Source of the DNA: Dehalococcoidia bacterium
Lineage (GTDB): Bacteria > Chloroflexota > Dehalococcoidia > Dehalococcoidales > JAUVZE01
NCBI GenBank assembly: GCA_004376435.1
Contig: SOJS01000025.1
Coordinates: 1 to 9,814 of the forward strand
Length of the DNA stretch: 9,814 nucleotides
Direction: 5' to 3'
The translations under genes and the position numbers were made by a program. Below the pieces are notes generated by a model. That model worked only from the letters and a program-made list of their open reading frames with translations, was not told the origin of the DNA and ran no database searches. Each line of letters begins with the position of its first letter. Position 1 is the stretch's first letter. Of the stretch, positions 5,073 through 9,814 are shown in pieces.

Positions 5073-5828
5073 CTAGCCGATATTGTACACTACCTGAACA
5101 GTTAACGAGATTTCGGTCTCACCGGGGCTGATTGGGGTCCCTGGAGCTGCCTCAGCCGCCAAGTAATAGTCACGGTAAATGGGGGCAAAAACGCTACCCT
5201 CGTTAATATAGGTAGGCTTGCCCAAGCTCACCTCAGCCAAGTCGGCTAACTGCTCCGCCTTGGCTTTGGCATCAGCCATGGCTTCTTCTCTGACTTCCTC
5301 ATAATAGGCAGTGGGGTCATCAACGGTAAAGCTGATACTGTTTATTCTGGTATAATCGCCGCCGGCTTCAGCTACGGCGTCAATAATCGCTCCGGTGTCA
5401 TCCATCTGCCTGATTTTAACCGTCACCATATTGCTCACACGGTAGCCGATTATTTCCGACTCGCCATTATCCCAATCCCACACCGGGTAGATGGAAAAAC
5501 TATGGGTCTTGATATCTTTTTCGGCGATGTTATAGCCATCAAGCACTGCCATAATCTCCACCATAGCCTCTGCCGCCGCCGCCTGTGCCTTAGCCACGGT
5601 GGTCTTCTGAGCCTCCACCCCCAAATTAAGGATAGTCACATCAGGGACAAGGCTAACCTTCCCCTCACCACTTACCCAGATGCCGGTATTCTGCTGACTG
5701 AGGATTATACTGCCCTCCGTTACTGCTGACTGCCCCTCAGGAAAGGTGAGGTCACCAGTACAGCCGGTTACCCCGATACCAATTACCGCCAGAGATAGTC
5801 CAATAGCCAGCAACAGTTTTCTTCCCAT
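5073..5828 (-). CDS. SIMPL (DUF541) domain lipoprotein
   Basis: The 251-residue product is a predicted lipoprotein of the SIMPL/DUF541 family, whose members are exported or envelope proteins of poorly known role (E. coli YggE is one, linked to oxidative stress). The start is ATG at 5828-5826, with AAAGGAGG (5844-5837) 8 nt upstream; a longer in-frame reading lacks such a site and would bury the signal. The signal peptide MGRKLLLAIGLSLAVIGIG ends in lipobox VTGC with Cys23 as the lipidation site. The SIMPL domain begins near GIWVSGEGKVSLVPDVTILN and shows AKAQAAAAEAMVEIM, the IIGYRVSNMVTVKI strand, and the AMADAKAKAEQLADLAEVSLG helix, all typical. LepB, encoded divergently next door, is signal peptidase I; a lipoprotein would need signal peptidase II, so the two are not obviously partners. 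Confidence 0.9.
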   Translation of the reverse strand: MGRKLLLAIGLSLAVIGIGVTGCTGDLTFPEGQSAVTEGSIILSQQNTGIWVSGEGKVSLVPDVTILNLGVEAQKTTVAKAQAAAAEAMVEIMAVLDGYNIAEKDIKTHSFSIYPVWDWDNGESEIIGYRVSNMVTVKIRQMDDTGAIIDAVAEAGGDYTRINSISFTVDDPTAYYEEVREEAMADAKAKAEQLADLAEVSLGKPTYINEGSVFAPIYRDYYLAAEAAPGTPISPGETEISLTVQVVYNIG

Positions 5829-5881
5829 CCGCGTTTCCTCCTTTAATTTAAAATTACCTACCAAACCTAGTGGCATCTACT

Positions 5882-5887
5882 ATTATA
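5882..5887 (-). promoter_or_regulatory. Probable -10 box of the SIMPL lipoprotein gene promoter
   Basis: On the minus strand a perfect TATAAT occupies 5887-5882. The sequence at the expected -35 place (5910-5905, TAACCA) matches only three of six bases, so an activator or another feature may help. Transcription would start near 5875, about 47 nt before the ATG. Confidence 0.4.
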
Positions 5888-5941
5888 ACGGAGAAACCAG
5901 ATTTTGGTTAGCCAAACTGGCAGGATAAAGGGAATGAGATA

Positions 5942-5950
5942 TGATATAAT
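5942..5950 (+). promoter_or_regulatory. Extended -10 promoter of lepB-pyrE-nuclease cluster
   Basis: TGATATAAT (5942-5950) is a perfect TATAAT preceded by TG plus one base, the extended -10 form that can work without a -35 box; none is visible at the right distance. Transcription would start near 5957, giving a leader of about 20 nt that carries AAGGGG (5963-5968). Confidence 0.6.
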
Positions 5951-5976
5951 GAGGCTTTAATGAAGGGGTTGGTCAG

Positions 5977-6543
5977 ATGAAAATCCTTCTCCGTGAGGTT
6001 TTGGGGACAATTATACTGGCGCTAGCTATCTTCTTACTCCTCCAGGCAACAGTACAGAGCTTTATCGTCGTTGGCTCCAGTATGGAGAATAACCTCCAGG
6101 ACAGGCAACGGCTGTTAATTAATAAGGCGGTTTATGCCTTCCACGAGCCGGAATGGGGTGATGTCATTGTCTTTCGCTCGCCCAATGACGAGAAGACCGA
6201 CTTTATCAAGCGCATTATTGCCCTGCCCGGCGACACTGTAGAGGTAGAGGGGGAAGTCGTCTATGTTAACGGCTCACCACTGGACGAACCCTATATTAAG
6301 AACCAGCCCAGCTATGAGCTCTCCTTTAGAACAATCCCGGATAATAACTACTTTGTCCTCGGTGACAACCGCAATAACAGCAACGATTCCCATAATGACT
6401 GGACAGTGCCGCGCCAGAATATAATCGGTAAAGCCTGGCTATCAATCTGGCCACCAGAACAGTGGGGGCTGGTGGCTAACTACTCACTATCAGAGCAATT
6501 AACCACCGGGGCATTGGCTGGAGTTTATATCTATCATTACTAG
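5977..6543 (+). CDS. lepB: Signal peptidase I
   Basis: Type I signal peptidase cleaves signal peptides from exported proteins at the outer face of the cytoplasmic membrane. The 188-residue enzyme has one N-terminal membrane anchor (about residues 9-27), then the catalytic serine S35 in GSSMENNL, the general-base lysine K78 in FIKRIIALPGD, and the conserved GDNRNNSNDS box near residue 130. The usual proline-threonine after SM is replaced (SMENNL rather than SMxPT). Length is typical of single-anchor bacterial enzymes. The ATG has AAGGGG (5963-5968) 8 nt upstream. An extended -10 promoter lies directly upstream, divergent from the SIMPL gene. pyrE begins 16 nt after the stop, so the two are probably co-transcribed. 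Confidence 0.95.
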   Translation: MKILLREVLGTIILALAIFLLLQATVQSFIVVGSSMENNLQDRQRLLINKAVYAFHEPEWGDVIVFRSPNDEKTDFIKRIIALPGDTVEVEGEVVYVNGSPLDEPYIKNQPSYELSFRTIPDNNYFVLGDNRNNSNDSHNDWTVPRQNIIGKAWLSIWPPEQWGLVANYSLSEQLTTGALAGVYIYHY

Positions 6544-6559
6544 CTAAAGGAGGATAATA

Positions 6560-7132
6560 GTGCTCGGTAATGTAGAGGAAATCTTCCATAAATCAGGGGC
6601 AATACTTAAGGGGCACTTCCTGCTTGTCTCCGGGCTTCATTCCCCTATCTACTGGGAAAAGTTCCGCGTCCTGCAGTACCCGGCCTATACTGAGCAGCTC
6701 TGCCGCTTGATTGTCGGTCACTTCAAACAAGAGAAGGTCCAGGTAGTCGCCGGACCAACCACCGGCGGCATTATCCTGGCTTTTGAGACAGCCCGACAGC
6801 TGGGAGTGCGCGGTATATTTGCCGAGAAGGAGGGTGCAGAAAGGGCATTTAAGCGGGGCTTTAGTGTTGAGCCCGGCGAGCGGGTCCTTATTGTTGATGA
6901 TATCCTCACCACCGGCAGTTCCATCCGTGAGGTTATGGCAGCAGTAAGTAAGCAGGGAGGGATAATGGTCGGCATCGGGGTGCTGGTTGACCGCTCCGAG
7001 CAGGAAGTGGACTTTGGTATCCCCCTCTTCAGTTGCCACCGCTCGGTGACCCAGACCTACCCACCGGCGGACTGCCCTTTATGCGCCGCCGCCATTCCCC
7101 TGGTAAAACCAGGCAGCAGTCAGGCTAAATAA
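6560..7132 (+). CDS. pyrE: Orotate phosphoribosyltransferase (Thermus-type PyrE)
   Basis: PyrE joins orotate to PRPP to make orotidine 5'-monophosphate, the fifth step of de novo pyrimidine synthesis, in the cytoplasm. The 190-residue protein shows SGLHSPIYWEKFRVLQYP near the N terminus, the AGPTTGGIILAFETARQLG region, EKEGAERAFKRGF (the flexible substrate loop), and the PRPP-binding motif VLIVDDILTTGSS (109-121). The C-terminal CPLC (172-175) followed by IPLVKPGS fits the Thermus-type PyrE subfamily rather than the E. coli type. The start is GTG at 6560, with AAAGGAGG (6546-6553) 6 nt upstream. No other pyr gene is in the window. The gene is the middle member of a tight plus-strand cluster, 16 nt after lepB and 15 nt before the nuclease gene. 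Confidence 0.93.
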   Translation: MLGNVEEIFHKSGAILKGHFLLVSGLHSPIYWEKFRVLQYPAYTEQLCRLIVGHFKQEKVQVVAGPTTGGIILAFETARQLGVRGIFAEKEGAERAFKRGFSVEPGERVLIVDDILTTGSSIREVMAAVSKQGGIMVGIGVLVDRSEQEVDFGIPLFSCHRSVTQTYPPADCPLCAAAIPLVKPGSSQAK

Positions 7133-7147
7133 GACGGGGAGGTCAAA

Positions 7148-7591
7148 ATGGATACCACCGCCCTGATTATCATTATTCTAGTCGTTGCCATCATCAGCGT
7201 TTTTCTGGCTTACTACCTGACAAGGCTAAAATTTGAGATGAGGTTCCGAAAGTGGCAGGAGGATGAGAGGCAGAAATGGGAAGTGGCTATGGAGCAAGCC
7301 AGAAAGGGGGCAATTGCCCAGAGCCGAGCCGTACTGGGCGGTAAATTCGCCGAGCAGCTAGCCCCCTACCTCCCCCAGTTTAATTATGACCCCACTGAAG
7401 CCCGCTTTATCGGCAGCCCGATAGACCTGATTGTCTTTCCCGGGCTGGCTAGCGGCAACCCGCAGGAGATAGTCATCATTGAGGTAAAAACGGGCAAAGC
7501 CAGCCAGCTTACCCCGGTAGAAAGAAAAATCCGCCAGCTGGTTGAGAACGGCATGGTCAGGTGGGAGCTGATTCAGCCGCCCGGTGATTAA
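7148..7591 (+). CDS. Membrane-anchored PD-(D/E)XK nuclease, Holliday-junction-resolvase-related (Endonuc_Holl type)
   Basis: The 147-residue protein resembles the family described as endonucleases related to archaeal Holliday junction resolvases (I recall Pfam Endonuc_Holl). Residues 5-24 form a strong membrane helix (ALIIIILVVAIISVFLAYYL). A charged helix follows (about 26-60, RLKFEMRFRKWQEDERQKW), probably a coiled coil. The nuclease core has E69 in GGKFAEQLAPYLP, D93 in FIGSPIDLIVF, and E112-V-K114 in IIEVKTGKASQL. Together these give the E, D and ExK set of the PD-(D/E)XK fold. ERKIRQLVENGMVRWELI closes the domain. With one N-terminal anchor, its side of the membrane cannot be fixed from sequence, although Arg/Lys after the helix favour a cytoplasmic domain. 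Activity is not proven for this family to my knowledge. The ATG has GGGGAGG (7136-7142) 5 nt upstream. It is the last gene of the lepB-pyrE cluster and converges with pcrA 20 nt away. Confidence 0.82.
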   Translation: MDTTALIIIILVVAIISVFLAYYLTRLKFEMRFRKWQEDERQKWEVAMEQARKGAIAQSRAVLGGKFAEQLAPYLPQFNYDPTEARFIGSPIDLIVFPGLASGNPQEIVIIEVKTGKASQLTPVERKIRQLVENGMVRWELIQPPGD

Positions 7592-7611
7592 GATAATGCC
7601 TTTTGTTAAAG

Positions 7612-9765
7612 TTAATCCACCCTCTCCAGCTTAGCAAAGCTTAAGAGCAGTCTTTTAACTCCCTCGCCAAAGGCAACCACTGCCTCAACATCATCCTTGA
7701 CTGCCCGACAGCTGACCACCACCCCATCGCCAAACTGGGGGTGGTGGACATGGTCGCCAGCCTTCAGTTCCAGACGGGCAACCGGAGATGGCTGATAGGA
7801 ATACATAGCTGTAGTGAGCTGGCTTTCCTCCCCCCGCCAGCGGTCACCACCGGCAACCAGATGTCTGGGGATATCCTCTAAAAAGCGCGACGGCTTGCTT
7901 ATGGCACTGCTTCCCATCAGGCTGCGGCGGAAGGCATAAACCAGATAGAGCCTCTTCTTAGCTCTGGTGATGCCGACATAGCACAGCCGCCTCTCTTCCT
8001 CCATCTGCTCCTGGTCGCCAAAGGACTTAAAATGGGGCAGGATGCCGTCTTCCATGCCAACAATGAACACTACCGGAAATTCCAGACCTTTAGCCTGGTG
8101 CAGGGTAATCAAGGTGACCACATCCACTGTCTCATCAAGCCCATCAACATCAGACACCAGCGTCACCCCCTCCAGAAAGGCAGCCAGCCCCTGGGACGGC
8201 TTCAAGTCTTTATACTGCTGGGCAACAGTGCGCAGCTCAAGGATATTCCCCCACCGCTCTTCACCATCCACCCCATTCAGTATATAGCCCTTATAACCAC
8301 AGTCTTTCACCACCAAATCAAATAAATCAACCAGGTTAGTCTGCTGACCTTGAGCCCTAAATCCTTCCATCATCTTGAGAAAGGTAGCCAGCGCTCTGGC
8401 GGTACGGGGGTTAAAGGGACCTTCTTTATCTTCTGCCACAAGCTGTAGCGCCTTGTATTCGGGGACAGCCATAGACCCTGCCCAGGCAGATAGCTTCTCC
8501 AGGCTACGCCCCCCGATACCCCGCCCGGGGACATTAATCACCCGCCTCAGGCTGACGCTGTCATAAGGGTTCTGGACAAGCCGGAGGTAGGCAATAACAT
8601 CCTTGACCTCCCGCCTCTCATAGAAGCGGGTGCCAGCCACCAGCTTATAGGGTGTGCCGTAGCGGACAAACGCCTCCTCAATAGCCCTTGACTGGGCATT
8701 AGTACGATAGGTAACGGCACAATCACCCAGCCTGACCTCCCCCTTCCCCACCAGACGCTCTATCTCGCTGACAACAAACTGGGCTTCCTCCTGCTCGGTA
8801 TAGGTCTCAACCACCGTCGTCAGCTCACCGACATCGTTTTCCGTCCACAATTCCTTGGGCTGGCGCTGTTTATTAGCCGAGATGACACTGGATGCCGTCT
8901 CCAGAATCATCCTGGTCGAGCGGTAGTTCTGCTCCAGAAGCACCACCTTAGCCTGGGGGTAGTCCTTCTCAAAGTTGAGGATATTACGCAGGTCGGCATA
9001 GCGCCAGGAGTAGATTGACTGGTCAGGGTCGCCAACGACACAGATATTGCCGTGCTTCCCGGATAGCAGCTTTACCAGCTCATACTGGCTTAGGTTGGTA
9101 TCCTGAAACTCGTCCACCTGGATATGGAGGTATCTCTCCTGGTATCGGGACAGTATCTCCGGGCTCTGCCGTAGCAGCAGCACTGCCTTCATGAGCAGGT
9201 CATCAAAGTCAAGAGCGTTGCTCTCCCCCAGCAGCCTCTGGTAATGCCCGTAGACCTTGCCCACCACCTCCTCAAAATGGCTACCGTGGTGTTGGCTATA
9301 ATCTGCCGCCGTCAACAGGTGGCACTTAGCTGCCGAGATGGCTGAGGCAATCGCCCGCGGGGCGTACTGCTTGGGGTCAAGGCCCACCTCCTGCAGGCTG
9401 CGCTTGAGCAGGCTAAGCTGGTCTTCATCGTCATAGATGACAAAGCCGGGGTCAACGCCGATTGCCCTGCCCTCCCGACGCAGGATACGGGCGCAGATAG
9501 CGTGAAAGGTGCCCAGAGTTAAGTCATTCAGCAAGCCCCCAACCAGCCGATGAAGCCTCTCCTCCATCTCCCGAGCCGCCTTGTTGGTGAAGGTAACCGC
9601 CATAATGCGGCGCGGGCTAACACCGCAGACCCTAATCAGGTAAGCCACCCGATGGCTAATGACCCTGGTCTTGCCGCTGCCGGGGCCAGCTAAAATCAGC
9701 ACCGGACCGCTAATTGCCTCCACAGCTTCTTTCTGCGCCGGATTAAGCTCAGCCAAAATATCCAT
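7612..9765 (-). CDS. pcrA: ATP-dependent 3'-5' DNA helicase, PcrA/UvrD family
   Basis: This superfamily 1A helicase unwinds DNA in repair, removes RecA filaments and helps resolve replication-transcription conflicts. The 717-residue length fits PcrA/UvrD. Motifs in order are: Q motif LNPAQKEAV (Q11), Walker A AGPGSGKTR (K32), motif Ia AVTFTNKAAREM (56-67), Walker B VDEFQDTN (217-224), motif III VVGDPDQSIYSWR (243-255), LEQNYRS, TLHQAKGLEFPVVF, and motif VI YVGITRAKKRLYL. A C-terminal Tudor-like domain (GDHVHHPQFGDGVVV) matches the RNA-polymerase-binding tail of PcrA. The ATG at 9765 lacks a clear ribosome-binding site; a candidate promoter immediately upstream would give a near-leaderless message. 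The stop codon lies 20 nt from the convergent nuclease gene, with no clear terminator between them. Confidence 0.96.
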   Translation of the reverse strand: MDILAELNPAQKEAVEAISGPVLILAGPGSGKTRVISHRVAYLIRVCGVSPRRIMAVTFTNKAAREMEERLHRLVGGLLNDLTLGTFHAICARILRREGRAIGVDPGFVIYDDEDQLSLLKRSLQEVGLDPKQYAPRAIASAISAAKCHLLTAADYSQHHGSHFEEVVGKVYGHYQRLLGESNALDFDDLLMKAVLLLRQSPEILSRYQERYLHIQVDEFQDTNLSQYELVKLLSGKHGNICVVGDPDQSIYSWRYADLRNILNFEKDYPQAKVVLLEQNYRSTRMILETASSVISANKQRQPKELWTENDVGELTTVVETYTEQEEAQFVVSEIERLVGKGEVRLGDCAVTYRTNAQSRAIEEAFVRYGTPYKLVAGTRFYERREVKDVIAYLRLVQNPYDSVSLRRVINVPGRGIGGRSLEKLSAWAGSMAVPEYKALQLVAEDKEGPFNPRTARALATFLKMMEGFRAQGQQTNLVDLFDLVVKDCGYKGYILNGVDGEERWGNILELRTVAQQYKDLKPSQGLAAFLEGVTLVSDVDGLDETVDVVTLITLHQAKGLEFPVVFIVGMEDGILPHFKSFGDQEQMEEERRLCYVGITRAKKRLYLVYAFRRSLMGSSAISKPSRFLEDIPRHLVAGGDRWRGEESQLTTAMYSYQPSPVARLELKAGDHVHHPQFGDGVVVSCRAVKDDVEAVVAFGEGVKRLLLSFAKLERVD

Positions 9766-9774
9766 CTAGCCCAT

Positions 9775-9802
9775 TTTATAACACTGGCAGAAGATAGTCC
9801 AA
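9775..9802 (-). promoter_or_regulatory. Candidate promoter of pcrA, near-leaderless
   Basis: On the minus strand, TATAAA (9780-9775) matches five of six -10 bases. TTGGAC (9802-9797), 16 bp upstream, matches three of six -35 bases. Transcription would start near 9768, only about 3 nt before the ATG, which fits the lack of a ribosome-binding site. Other promoters may lie beyond the window edge. Confidence 0.35.
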
Positions 9803-9814
9803 AAGGTGATATTA

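Noticed and set aside
6593..7039. A 148-codon minus-strand open frame opposite pyrE
   Set aside because: pyrE has clear motifs and a strong ribosome-binding site; the opposite frame has neither.
7620..7650. AGCTT/AAGCT hairpin near the pcrA 3' end as a terminator for the nuclease gene
   Set aside because: The stem is only 5 bp, lies inside pcrA, and the T-run is not adjacent.
1..9814. Mobile elements, CRISPR arrays, toxin-antitoxin pairs or defence islands
   Set aside because: No transposase, integrase, direct-repeat array or recognisable defence gene was seen; nearly all the space is filled by housekeeping genes.

Overview
This window reads as an ordinary bacterial chromosome segment. Genes are tightly packed, intergenic gaps are short, and base composition looks close to half GC. 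The gene set suggests a Chloroflexota (Dehalococcoidia-like) bacterium: a free-standing EF-Tu-domain-2-like protein, a Thermus-type PyrE with a C-terminal CxxC, an Endonuc_Holl-type nuclease and a Bacillus-order riboflavin operon. That placement is inference from gene types, not from a phylogeny. I see no mobile element, CRISPR array, prophage gene or large repeat.

Layout. Positions 1-53 hold the 5' two thirds of a tRNA-Val(GAC) on the minus strand, with its own promoter just upstream. The biotin transporter gene bioY follows on the minus strand, preceded by a small unknown gene for a coiled-coil protein with a CPHC motif. That small gene lies behind a perfect consensus promoter (TTGACA, 17 bp, TATAAT). 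A divergent plus-strand gene encodes an 84-residue EF-Tu-domain-2-like protein. Converging on it is the riboflavin operon on the minus strand, in transcription order ribD-ribE-ribBA-ribH, which appears to end in an intrinsic terminator at 1472-1533. Upstream of ribD, also on the minus strand, is a SIMPL-domain lipoprotein gene.

Divergent from the lipoprotein gene, a plus-strand cluster runs lepB (signal peptidase I), pyrE (orotate phosphoribosyltransferase) and a membrane-anchored PD-(D/E)XK nuclease of the Holliday-junction-resolvase-related type. It meets, convergently, a minus-strand pcrA/uvrD helicase gene whose start is complete near the right edge.

How the genes work together. RibBA, RibD, RibH and RibE together supply the committed steps from GTP and ribulose 5-phosphate to riboflavin. 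The step that dephosphorylates the pyrimidine intermediate is not encoded here, as is usual. BioY is a substrate-binding transporter subunit with no ATPase or EcfT gene beside it, so it would rely on shared modules elsewhere. LepB, PyrE and the nuclease look co-transcribed but have no obvious shared pathway.

I did not find a convincing new multi-gene system. The items most worth a second look are the small coiled-coil/CPHC protein with its consensus promoter, the membrane-tethered nuclease, the free-standing EF-like domain, an orphan ribosome-binding site before bioY, and the alternative hairpins at the end of the rib operon.
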